Of a stretch of 64,000 nt of DNA, positions 48,994 through 61,474 are shown piece after piece (position 1 is the first letter of the stretch; every line of letters starts with the position of its first letter). The notes beneath the pieces were generated by a model. That model was given only the letters and a program-made list of their open reading frames with translations. It searched no databases and was not told the DNA's origin. The position numbers were made by a program, and so were the translations under genes. The DNA comes from Thunnus maccoyii. Its lineage: Eukaryota; Chordata; Actinopteri; Scombriformes; Scombridae. The DNA is taken from contig NC_056538.1 in the NCBI RefSeq assembly GCF_910596095.1, positions 12,310,001-12,374,000 on the forward strand, in the 5' to 3' direction.

Positions 48994-51900
48994 TTACATG
49001 GAGTCAAAGTCGTGGTCGTTGGGCTCGATGACTTCAGGGGTCATGACCCTGCCCATGAAGAGGATGGACCCTGGAAGGAGAAGAGACAGACAGACGTGCA
49101 TGACGGTACATTTTTATGAAAGTTTATCATTAATACAAGGCTGCTTGATGCAGGCATTTGAAGCTGCTGCGTACACCCATAACCCTTAAAATACTTCACT
49201 TATCACACACACACCTGTCCTTCGGTTTCTGATGACAAAGAAGAACGGGTGATCGGCCATGACCTGTGGGTACAGCACCAGAGTCCTGGTCAGGGCGATC
49301 ATTCCTGAGAGAGAGATAAAGAGAGAAGGGAGAATCACTTATGTTATTCACTGACAGACGGGGACAAAGTTTAGTGAAAAAACATATGGGAGCCACTCAT
49401 TCAAAGAAACTGCAGTAATGACCATTTTATGACCAGGAATTATCACGATGAGTAAGACGATGATGAAGATTTAGTCTACCTGATCCAACGGCTCCCTCTG
49501 CTCCCTCCTCGGTCACCTCCAGGTAGGCCTTCTGCACGGCCTTCCCGATGTACAGGTCCTTACCATCTGGAATAGACACACATACACACAAATGAGTCAG
49601 TGTGAGATGATGGAGATGTGAAGACGGTGTGATGTTGAGTCTAATTTGAGAACGACACTGCATGAAAAAACTGAGAAAACTGTATGTGCAGCTGTATGCT
49701 GGTATAGAGTACACTCACTTATTAGTCAAACCAAAGCATGTTGTCCCTACAATTAAGATACAAATACACCATTACTGGTAAAATCATACTACAGCTTTTC
49801 ATTTACACACATTTTAGATGATGTAACTCTCAGGACTTTTTGACAACTTGACAATAAACTTTTTTTAATTTCTCCAAACATTTTAAAATAACCTCTCTCA
49901 TCTACACACTCGCCACAATTGCATTATGTCCTCTGAGAACAAGCTGAGCTGAGGACACGATAGCTAGCACTGTACAAGATGTGCTGATGTCCAGTACACC
50001 CTGCAGATTGTGTTTCACAATGTAATACCAGCACCAGCTGATCAATAAGAACAAACTGTTTCGGACGTGGTTGTCAGAGATCATGAGGGGTGTTGAGCTG
50101 TTAAGGATGCTGTGTGTTTATAAAGATGTGTTGAGGTCAAAGATAATTTTTACTTCACTTCTCTTTACTGTTATCTCATTTTGTATGCTTGCTTCTGTGT
50201 GTGTAACTGATTGCTTTAAATACAAATTATCCCAGCATATTCACATGTATATTTCTCCGTCTCTACGTATACAGTATATCTGTCTCTTTCTCTGGATCTA
50301 TTTTTACCAGATGATATGACAGCTCTGACCTGCCCACTCGATGCCAGTTACCTTGGTTACCTTAAAAAGTACCATTGGCAACTTCGCTGCAGCCAAGGAG
50401 TACAAATATTGAATCAACTTTTATGCTGAACCCATCTTGGGTTTATTCATTTTGCCATTTGTGTCTATATCTATGTGTTTTATATAATAATCTAAGGCTG
50501 TGTCAGATTTCTGTGTTTTGCACTGTGCATGTGTATGTTGTTTTATGCGTCACCTGTCATGGCGGAGAGATCAGCATCATTGGTGAAGATGTTCTTTATT
50601 CCCAGCTCCTGCAGAGTGCTCCTCAGGTCGATTTTCTGCTCCACTTTGAACCTGGACAGTTCAGTCAAAAAGGTCAACAGTCATGTAATAAAAAAAGAAA
50701 ACAAACAAACCACAAACGATTGTGGTAAAGACCGCACACTCAACCCCTAAAACTATAATAAAGGATCTTTTATCAATTGGAATTGATGGATGTGTGTTTT
50801 TATGTTCAAGTATGGATGTGTACATCTATATATACAGTATGTTTGGGTATGTTCTTACCTAGGCAGGTAGACTTCCACCTTCTGCCGTTTAACATTGTTA
50901 GCCCACTCCTCCAGCAGTGGCGCTTTGATGATGGGCTCCAGAGAAGCCAGCGGTACCTCCTGCCGAGGCAGAACGATCATCATGGACATGTCCTCTCCCT
51001 CGTACGGCATCTCCAATACCTGGTACACACCGCCTGCTTCCTGGGAACCATCGCTGAACTCACCTGGTGGGGGAGTCATACATAAAGTAGGCATGAGAGA
51101 GAGTAAACACAACATAAGCTCCTGTAATGGGTTTGTGAACTTCCCTGAGGTAGAATATACACAGATGCAAGCATGTTTAGGCGCACTGATCGACTGTATT
51201 GATTACAGTGTGTGTGGTCATTCCTCCGACGCACTACTTAAAAACCACTGACGCTTCACTTCAAAGGGTTTGGTTACACTTGGACTCAAATTGTATTACA
51301 TGCACACCGTATGTCTCATTATGCTGATGGTGCTGTTTGTGTGTGTTTCACAGGGCAGAGGCCCTTTTACACAAACATGCACTCCACTGTCTTCAGACAG
51401 GAAATAAAACTGAATAAACCAATTTAGGATCCAGGAAAAAAACAAAAAACAAAAAAACATCCTTGCATGTATATATACACACACATGCAAATGTACCCAC
51501 CCACACACATTCAGACACAAATGCACACATGTGATTACACATGCAAACATCTGTAAAAGCTGATATCTCCTTTTACACACGCTACAGAGGATACAGAGTG
51601 ATATCTTCATAGCCTTGAGGTGGATTTTTAAAAGACTTGTCCCTTGTATCTAATTAAACAAAACCCGTAGATAGAAATTCCAAGCAAGACAAGACAAGCA
51701 ACATTTACTTGAATTAAGTGAAACAGTATTTCTTCGTCAGAATGAGATAATCCTTTTATACTCAAAACAAGTCCAACTAGATTTTAAATCTAAATATAAG
51801 ATTATCCCACTTAGGTTTTGCAGCGTTAGATTATAATGCAATTAACCCTGCCAGACTTTATCCCAATCTTTGCACATGATTTTTCTTTTGAAGCTGCTTA

Positions 51901-54900
51901 AAAGGGGAAAAAAATACAACAGAGAGACTTATCATCCTCTATTAATTTAGCATTCTCAGCTGCTGTTGCTGATGCAAAGTGAGGCAACATTGCAGCAGAG
52001 AATGGGGCGTGGCTTCCTAAAACATTTTACTTAACCAATATAATTGTGCTTCAAAATGAGAATGCAAACGTAGCTTTCTCCCTGAGGACCTGTCCCTGTT
52101 CTGCAGCTCTCAAGCACACACATCTACATATGCACACACTATGCTCCCCCCCACACACACAAACATGCTCACATACATAGATTTCCTTGATCTCGAGCAT
52201 GTGGGGATGACTATGTGTGCACCCTTTGATTGTAGGTGTATGCAATATCACTACGCACATACAGACTGCACCAAAATAGCTCAAATGCACCAACTTGAGT
52301 AGCAGTGCAGTAAGGATATGATGTAACTGTCTTTGGCAGCACATCAGACAAAAAAGGACAGACTCATTCAGATATCTCGGCATTACAGTCAACCTGCAGG
52401 AGTCTGCACTCTGCACAAGCAGCCTTGCACCTCACAGCGTTGCCGAAACACCAAATACCAAATACCAAGATCTGATACAAATGGTATGGCCAACTCAGAA
52501 GCACCACGTCATTGAAAAAGAGGTATATGATATAGAAAATAGAGCCAGACAGTGCGTTACAAGTAGGGTAATGCGCTGTAATGCAAGTTGATAGTTGTGC
52601 CAAAACAATAAACTGATTAGTTGTTCAACAGAAAATTAATTGACTTAAATTTGTGAAGATGAAAATGGCTTCTGGGTCTAGTTTTTCTCTGTTTATATCA
52701 CTGTAAATAGAATATTTGGGGGTTTTGGACTGTTGGTCAAACAAAAGATGTCATCTTGAGCTATGGGAACTGGGATTTTTTACTATTTCCTGACATAATA
52801 TAGACTAAAATCAGATAAATAATCAAATATATTAAAAATAGTTGCAGTATTTGCCTTACAAACAATGCATGCAGTGTTGCACATGCCATTCACATTCAAG
52901 TATTAAAGTAGAGATAAGTGAAAGGTTCCTTCAGAAAGATTTGAAAGTTGATGATTCAACTACTCCAAATTAATTGAAAATCAATATAACACTAAAATAT
53001 GACATCCTATAATACAATTAGAAGCATAAATTAATAAAACAGCCCCCAATGATAAGGAAACGGGTAGATGTGTTAAGAAAAAAAAAAACAAAAATGCAAT
53101 ATCAACAAAAATGTGAGATTTCAATGGATTTCAAAGACTCAGTAGAAAGAAAGTGTTGTTTGTTCTACTTACTGTCATAGATTTACTGACATTACTTAAC
53201 ACAGACTGTCACAGTACTGCTAATATTGTATGACATGAACAAAATATACTATTAAATCAAACAGAGATACCAGAGGAGTTTGTATAAGTGAAGAAAATTT
53301 TAGTAGCAGAACTTGCTGAGCAAGAAAAGAGGAGCCTTTCCTGGGAATAACATTCCAAATATGAATATTTTAGATCTAAGATTAACATTTTAAATAACCT
53401 CAGGAAATATGAGTTGAAATTCAAGGGCGTCAAAAAAAAGAGCCACAAGTACAATTCTTCAGACATACGCACACACTGCTCTTCCCTACCATAGTAGAAG
53501 TCTCCCTGTTGGTACATCATAAGCGTCTGGACTTCAGAGCCGTCGTCTTTGCTGAAGGAGAAGGTTCTGGTGTTCTCTGGCCTGAACTGGTTTTTCCAGG
53601 AGCCTCTGAAGTAGACGGCGTTCACCAGGGTCAGGCGGGTCACGCTGCTGAAGTCCTCGGCAGACAGCAGCTCGCGGATCTTACCTATAGGGAGGGATTT
53701 ACAGTGTATTAGTTTTCATTAGCCTAAAGACAGCGCTCCCATCATCTTTAACCCTCCTCTTTCCCTTTCTTACTCACTCTCAGTATGATTCTCCACCCAG
53801 CTGTTGATCTGCTCTGCCACAGCTGCCGATTCACTGAAGTCTACGGTCTCCACATCGGCTCGGAAATACTTCTTCATCAGATGCAGGAACTCTGGGTTAA
53901 AGGTGACGCCTTCTTGCAGGAAGAGGCTGTTGGCGAATCGGATCACGTAGTGGGCGTCATCGTCCGACAGAGCTGTCGTCAGGTTCTGGAGCAAGGAGAA
54001 CTCCACACCTGAAGAACAGGAGACATAACAAGACATTTGAAGACATCATCACAGGCTCTGAGAAACTGTGATGGGCATTATTTTTCAAACAAAGAAATGA
54101 ATCAAGACAATAGTAATGTAAAAATTCTAGTTACATCAACTTCATTATTCTAGTTTTTGCACATAAAATCCAAATAGATGAGAAGTTGTAAGCAAGTGAG
54201 CGTGCCCCACGTTTTAACAGAGTGTAATTGTGTCATTAACAAATATTGATCTACATTTATCACACGCTGTTCAACTCTAAGAGTCTGGTTGAGAAATATT
54301 CATGAACCATTTAAACTTTAAGTAATTCTGTCAAAATAACAGATAACATCAAAATGGGATAACCATATATTCATGACATGTTTTAAAAGATTTATGTCCT
54401 CAGTAGGAACCAGCAGGCTTTGGGCTGAGAGCAACAAAGAGTCTAGGAAAGTCATAAACTAGTTGGTGTTGGACTAATGCAATTCTGTTTTTAGTCTTTT
54501 CATGGGATTTGTTAACAATAACAAAAATATAGAATATCCTTTAAATTAATTACAAGTCTTGCAGATGCCTTGCCTTTTCACACAAAGGATTTCATTTTCA
54601 TAATTTAGATCCAACTCCATTTCCTTGACCAGCCACTGACCTTGATGCTAGTAAGCGTGTGTTGATGAATGTGTTTCTTACCTGGCAGCATGTGGCTGAA
54701 TCCTACAGTCTGTCGTATCTCCTCCAGTGAAGCTCCCTTGGCTCCCAGCTCCACCATACCCAGGGCAATGGCCACGCTCAGTGGGGAGAAAATGATGTTC
54801 TCCTGACCCCCCGCTGCCTGCAGCTGGTGGTACAGTCTGACCGAGAACTCTGATGTGGTGTCCTCCGGTATGTCCGCCGCCCGGCAACCGTAGCCCGGCA

Positions 54901-54976
54901 ACAGGATGGAGAGGAGGAGGAGGAGGAGCGGGGACAAAACGTCCAGGATCAACATCGCAGCACAGACCACAGATAA
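48994..54976 (-). CDS. serpini1: Neuroserpin (serpin family I member 1), 8 coding exons
   Basis: Coding exons in transcript order: 54955-54682, 54008-53778, 53684-53490, 51063-50859, 50651-50554, 49566-49480, 49304-49215 and 49070-48994. They give 418 aa (human 410). Neuroserpin is a secreted neuronal inhibitor of tissue plasminogen activator. Residues 1 to about 26 are a Leu-rich signal peptide. The serpin core is clear: [70 protein letters not shown], and [20 protein letters not shown]. The reactive loop runs from [11 protein letters not shown] to [11 protein letters not shown], with P1 Arg370 and P1' Thr371 by alignment; human has Arg-Met. Sequons NLT and NHT are present. The protein ends NDHDFDSM, where mammals have HDFEEL. 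The ATG at 54955 is the first one in the exon. A strong polypyrimidine-AG acceptor lies just upstream, so this exon begins at 54976 and a non-coding 5' exon lies farther out, as in mammals. The GTG at 54970 is not a start. Confidence 0.95.
52600..52853 (-). mobile_element. Diverged hAT-like element copy
   Basis: Read on the minus strand, it begins GCAACTATTTTTAATATATT and contains GACATCTTTTGTTTGACCAA and CAACTAATCAGTTTATTG. This matches the order of blocks in the copies at 2351, 3911 and 42463 at lower identity. It lies in serpini1 intron 3. Confidence 0.55.
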
Positions 54977-54999
54977 CTGAGTGAAAAAGGGGTGTATGA

Positions 55000-55470
55000 G
55001 GAGGAAAGGTGTGGATGGAAAGAAAAATATGAGAAAAATGATGTAATGATGGAAAAAAGAGAGGATGGGAAGTGACAGTGGGAAAGAGTGAGGAAAAGGG
55101 TGTTTGGAAGAAATAGGAAGATGGATGGATGGGGGGAAAATGATTAAGGAACAGTGAATGAGTGGATTGGAGAGAGAGGAAAGGAGGGTGAGCAGCCAAA
55201 GAGGTGAGGAAGGAAGGAGGATGAGGATGGAGGGAGGACAAGATGAAAGAGCAAAAATGATTTAGGGAGGGATTGCAGGGAGGTAGAGAGAAAAGGAGAG
55301 CATGAGAGTGAGAGAGAGATAAAGGTAGAGAGAAGATTATTGCGTAAGAGAGAAAAAGAGATGAAGGACAAGAGGATTTTGGAAGGGAGGGAGTCAGAGA
55401 TGAAAGTAGAGAGAGCAGGGATGTAGGATGATGAAAAAAGAGAACAGGGGGCCAGAGAGAGACGGGAAAC
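55000..55470 (+). repeat. GA-rich polypurine tract
   Basis: For about 470 bases the + strand is almost entirely A and G (GGAAAGG, GAGAGAGA and GGATGG units). The side next to serpini1 doubles as the polypyrimidine tract of its first coding exon on the minus strand. A 264-codon open frame across it on the minus strand is low-complexity Ser/Leu/Pro/His and not a gene. Confidence 0.8.
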
Positions 55471-58400
55471 ATCTGTCAGTCAATCATTCTCCCAGTATTA
55501 AACTGTGTTTATAAAGACAAAGCAGAAAAACACTACATCCTACTTGTTAGCCGAAGTGAAAGTGTATGGGAAGATTACTTCTAATAAGGATACTGTTGAA
55601 TACTGAGCTGAAAATGGAAAGAGAAGAGAGAGTTTAAAAAACATATGGATTCAAATGAATTTAAATGAAAGGGCAATAGGTCAGAGAAGAGATAAAAAAG
55701 AACCAGGAAGAAAAAGGCAAATGCAAACTCAAATGTACAACCTAAGAGTTAAAACTAGTTGTGCACAGTTGCAGAAATACTAGAAGAAAGAGTTGCAGAG
55801 AGATAGATAAACAACGAGAATGTGCGGTAACTACAGCTGTACTGCTGACTGCAGTCAGTATTGCTGTTCAGAGCACATCTGCTAAATGAGCTCATACATA
55901 ATTCATGGACATTCTTATCATCTTGAGTTAAATCAGCTTCTTTCCTTGGAAATCTGTGTGTTTCAGCCTTTGTATGTAAATGGTCGAATTTCTGTCTGTC
56001 TGTGCCGAATGACTGATTAGGACGAGGCCCGACGAGGCCTTTATCTCCCCCTCCACATACCCTCCATCCCTCCCTTTATCTTTCAATGCCATCACACTTC
56101 TTTTTCATCTCCCTCTTGTCCACATGATCTCTGTCTTCTCCAGTCTTCTCCTCCCTCTCATCTCTATACTTTCCTACCTTTTCTGTCTCTTTCACTCTCC
56201 CTTTATACCTTTTCAAATGACACAGAATGTACACACACTGCACAATCTCTCTGGCACTGTTGTTGCCAGGCAACATTGTTTTCTGCTGCCCAAACAAAAA
56301 AAAAAAAAAAAGATGGAAAGTCAATGATATAAAGCATAAAGAGAGAGAGAAAGAGATCGAGTAAAGAGACAGTAATCATGATCTGTTTTGTTGTTTGTCT
56401 CTCTGTTGTGCTGTTGTTGTTTCACAGTTTACATGGGTTCAATTAGCAGTCCCGTGCAGGGCTGGAATCTACTGGCTGCTACTGTATGTGTGGGACAGCA
56501 GGTGACAGTGGTCACAATGTACCTGAGTGTCAACAGCAATAACAATGGGCAGCAGCCAGAAAATTAGTGCCCCATCCTGTTGTGTACCGTTCTTTCCTCT
56601 CTTGTGCTCTGGCATGTGACAAAAAATGCTCCCCTCCAAAATACAGCAAACAACCTCTGAGACACACTGATGCCAATTCTTTATAATCATATATTTGTAT
56701 TTTTATTATTGTCAACAAACCCCATGAGGAGACCAAAACCAATGAAATTATCCTAATAACAAAAATGATATGTGTAGCTAAAGCCTAATTATTAAGTCCT
56801 CTGACATTCATTTTTCAAAAGCTATTACAACATATAAATGGGTGAGGACATGTTCCTTCATTACAATGAACATGGGTACAGTAGTTCATTTTGAGTCAAT
56901 CCCACATGCTGCCATACTCACTATGGTCCCCATTAAATATACATTTTTAATCCTGTTTGAGTAATGTTCATTAAAAACTACAGTGCTCAGCTGGTTTAAG
57001 AAATAATTTAGCCGTTCAGCACGGTAGTCTCAGTCTGTTGGTAGGCCACCCCACGGTTCACATTTGTGTTTTTGAGTTAAATGTCTCAACAACAATCAGA
57101 TGGAAATTGTTACAGACATCTATGTGCCCCCCAGGATGAGTTATAATCACTTTAATTATAGTCACAACAAACTAAACTAAGATAGTAAACATTATACTTA
57201 GTGACAGAAGACTCTATAGCCTAGACCTGCGTTTAAAGATTTACGTCTTTGGGACTGAATGTCACACACGGGGTAGGAGAGTCAGAAGAGATGATCTAAC
57301 ACATTTTTGGTTTTGGTCTTGTCATGTCAAGCAATACTTCCTTGTTGAATAGGCAGAGTGGGCCAGTCTTGCTTGCTTTTGACAGTAAAATACATCATGT
57401 ATATAAGATTTGAAGTATGAGTTCTCATTCTCTTGCAAACCACACATCACCACATGTCACTTCCACTCCATGTCTTTTTAAACTGACAGCAAAGATCTCA
57501 TTTGGTTTGTTCCCCATCTATAAGTATTCTGACAAACTGTTTTTGACAAGCATGACAATGACTAGACTGCCGACTGGATTATGGAAATTTATTTCAGTTT
57601 ACAGAGTTTCTTCACATGGAACGGAGTCACACAGCACTTGCACTTGTTGTTCGTGTGCCCTAATACGTGCCTGATTACCTCATGATCAGATCTCCAATTG
57701 GTGAAGTTTTGTACCATATAAATACTATCTGGTCAACTTGGTCATATTTAAAGGATGAGGTCCTATTCTTCATTTTTTCTTATTTTCCAACTAAATCTGC
57801 GTCACCAAAAGGAATAATGAATTGACCCTACTAACAAGTATTGCCAGTGTAGCCAAACCCTGGAGGTCCTGTTGACCTCCACTGTTGTCCAAAAAACTAT
57901 TTAAACATGTCAGTGGGCCACAGTGTTGCAGTGAGTGGCATATTCTTTTATTAACACGAACACACAGCTACAGTATTTTGACTGACTCAATATACATATA
58001 TTGTATTTCTGCAATAAAGACAGACCAAAGGTATATTAATCCATTGCTGCCATTTGCTAAAAATAGTTTCCAATACATGCACCATTTCCTCTGGTTTAGT
58101 AACACTTTGCCTGTTTCAGCCTTTAAAAAAATGAAACTATATATTTGTGACCTTTTTTTAAAAAATGTTACATCTCAAGTGAGAACGAATGGGTGCCAGT
58201 ACAGTGGCACTAGTTTTTTTCATGTTATTTGTTGACAATAATGTAAATATAATTTATGCCAGCCGTAATACGGCCGTTCATTATGTCCAAAAAGTGTAAA
58301 AGGGGTCAGAGTGGGATAAATTAAATTAACTCCTTTGATAGATAGTTATAAGATATTTCATCTGTTGAATTAAGTTTTGACTCAGTAGCATAAATGTCCA

Positions 58401-61209
58401 TGAAGTTGGTGAGTGCAGGAGTTGTAGTTAAAGCTTGGAAACAGCCTTTTTGCATTAATGTCCAAAATAGAAAAATCTAAACACACCCGAAGGCACAAAC
58501 TTGATGTATTGAAGATGATATATTGCTAGTCACGTGTGTTCACCTGCTCTCACATGTCGTCCTGTGAGTCAGACATTGCAGAGGGAGCGAGAGAGAGACT
58601 AAGAAAGGCTGGAGGGAAGGAGGGGGCGGCTGGCAGAGATGTAAATGGAGGTAATGTTCTTGACCTTCTGAGTGTGGGAGCTGAACTTTTCTGAGACAGA
58701 CAGTCCAGCCTTCTGTAAGGAAAGAACCAGCCACGCAGTAAAGCCAGGGGAAAGTAGTGTGGAGCGTCATTGTGTGTGCACCTGTGTGTGTCTGTGTGCA
58801 AGTGTGCGTGTGTGTGTGTGGATAATAACACCATGGGTGGCTGGCTATCACTTGTAATGGTGACACCTTTAGGAGGACAGCGTTGTTTTGTTTTTGAATT
58901 CCACTGGACAAAATCTTTCTTTAATTCTACAAAGAGACAGAGAGGTGAGTGTCTCACAGAATGGGTCCTTTCATCTCTCACCGTCTCCCAGTGGGGGTGA
59001 CAGGGAACGCTAACTATACCAAACCCTAAACCCTCAAAACTCTTTGATAGACAGATGGCTGGCAAGATAAAGAAGTAACAACGGGATGCAAAAGACATTA
59101 AATGCCTCCTTTGGTCAGATCAAAAGATAAAAAAGATTGTAAAACACATGGACTGGATCTTGTCTGAAGACAATCAATATTGCATGTTAAGAATATCATG
59201 CTGTGTAAGACTGCAAGTATATTTTTATAGTGTATTCAACTGCGGGTTGTCTAACTCTGTGCACCATAAGCAGTATTAGTAGTCACCTTAACATTCGACT
59301 AGTCATGACTGTCAATGATTGAATTATGCTTAAATAAGAGCTTATGTTAAACTATGTGTTTGCTGAATAGTTTATATGATGCACTGCTACATGCAATTTT
59401 ATCACGATTATTTGACAATAGTGATGTTTGAAGTATGTGACTTATTGTGGGTAAAACTTCAATTGAAATCACTAATCAGAAAGCATGAGCAACCATCTTA
59501 AGACAGAGGACACATGCTCCACCATCTTTGGTAGAAGTTCCAAACAAAGGAATTAATATTCATCAGAGGTTTCGGTGGAAGCGTTTTATCCACACGCAAA
59601 ACTTTGCAAACTGGTGTAAGCTCCTGGCGGGACTTTCCCTTCAGACTGGCCCTCAAACTCCAATCCACCAAGGAGCTCACTGCTTCAGTAATCTAAAGTT
59701 TCTCTTTTCTCTAGAGGTCTCCTTTATTCTTCTTTTGTTTTCTTGCCTCGAATATGCTTGTAGTTTTAAATTTTTTCTGTAACAAACCTCAGAGTACCTC
59801 AGTATCAACTGAAGAATTGTTTTCTTTTGTCATGTTATATTTTTGTACCACTGAGCCTCGTGTTATGTCCTTTTTGAAGTTTGTCATCCAGCCGGAATTA
59901 CTCGAGCCTAACTAAAGAAGTTAGTTAGTGTAGCCAGATTCATTTTATTCGACATTCAACCACAAAATCACAAGGAATCTGTGCTACCAGCCCACAGCTG
60001 ACGGCCGGTCCACATCTGAGTGCCTCGGGAAAATAGCGCCAGTGGACGTCTGGCCTTCGGCAAGACTGCCAGACCAGCTAGGAGGCTCTGCTGTCAGGCC
60101 CACTGCTAAGCGACCAAACTGCATCCATGGGACTGCCTGAGAGTGTAGAGGCCCCGGAGGCACCTTCACGGTGTAGCCTGGCAGGCAAACAGGCCTGCAC
60201 CTCCCGGTAGGCCACCCCAACAGGCTCAGCACGGCACAACAACTTTGGGGAAATCAGCTAATGGATTAATCTCTACATGAGCCTCAACAAGTAGGCAAAA
60301 CCCACAGCCTTTCTATGATACAAGCTGATGTTGAATAGAAATTAATTTCCTAAGAGAAGTTGATTATTTTCTAAGCGACTCGCCATCATTTGATAATTCT
60401 GATTGACTTCACCTCACTATCACCCATTGAGTTAAGGTTCATCTTATCATTTAAAGATCTTTATTCCTTTGTGTGATTATTTTCTTCATCATGTATTCTT
60501 AAGACATTTAACTATAAATAAATGTCCTCATTTATCAGCAAGAAGTTGTCTGTTTGTGTTCTTTAGAAGCAGAAGACAGAGGTCCCTGTATTGAAAAGAA
60601 TTCCAATTTCTGGTTATGAGACTGATTAATTAAACATATTTTCCCTTCAGTGGAAGGGAAATAAGCCCCAGACTTTAATGAGTACAAGATTCAATTTCTA
60701 AAAGTAGTATTACTCACCACTACACACCATTCTGACCTTTTGAGTTGTGGCATGCTGTCTGCAAGAGGAGTTTGGCCATTGATGACTATGAGCCCAAATT
60801 TGGCTCCGAACCACTCAGTTGGGGTTCCCAGCATGCCTCCCAGGTAGGAGAGGAGACCCAACACCCAGCTATAAAACGTTCTCTCGTGACTAACAGAACT
60901 GAATATGTCAGAAAATATCTCATGGTTTAAGTTGCTGGGGTTTAATCCTGACAACTTGATTAATTCCATGCAATTAAACTCACTGGCCTTTAAAAGCAGC
61001 CTTTAATGTCTCTGTGTAATCCTAATTCTCAGACAGAATAGATCGGCAGTTGACATTTCGACAATTAAAACGTGACGTCACCCAAATCCACACCACGTAC
61101 GTTAATCCTTACTGCCATTTAAACCCAACACCTTGAGACGGCACGCTCCGCAGGTCCAGGGGAATTTATTAAACATGGACATCCTCATTCATGGTTCAAA
61201 TCCACAGGT

Positions 61210-61230
61210 ACACACACACACACACACACA
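61210..61230 (+). repeat. (CA)n microsatellite
   Basis: About ten CA units, 150 bases before the much longer run at 61378. Confidence 0.85.
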
Positions 61231-61375
61231 TTTCAACATACGCTTCTAAGCCAAGGTTACCAAGGCAACTGCAAGTGATGGACATTTTTCGTTTTGCCAA
61301 GCTGACAGGAAGAAATTTTACCACTTGAAAGATATCTTCCCCTTCCATATAGGCAGATAAACTCTCTTTCCTTTT

Positions 61376-61377
<2 letters not shown>

Positions 61378-61471
<94 letters not shown>
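61378..61471 (+). repeat. Long (CA)n microsatellite
   Basis: About 94 bases of CA/AC units with a single CATACA interruption. It is the longest simple repeat in the window. Confidence 0.95.

Positions 61472-61474
<3 letters not shown>

Noticed and set aside
54678..55472. 264-codon open frame on the minus strand
   Set aside because: It runs through the GA-rich tract, is low-complexity Ser/Leu/Pro/His, crosses the splice acceptor of serpini1 and reads the real exon in the wrong frame.
58550..59098. 182-codon open frame on the minus strand
   Set aside because: No domain, no flanking exon signals that extend it, and it includes a CA/GT repeat translated as Thr-His.
61194..61204. GGTTCAAATCC, resembling a tRNA B box
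   Set aside because: No A box, no cloverleaf and no SINE body upstream, so it is a chance match.
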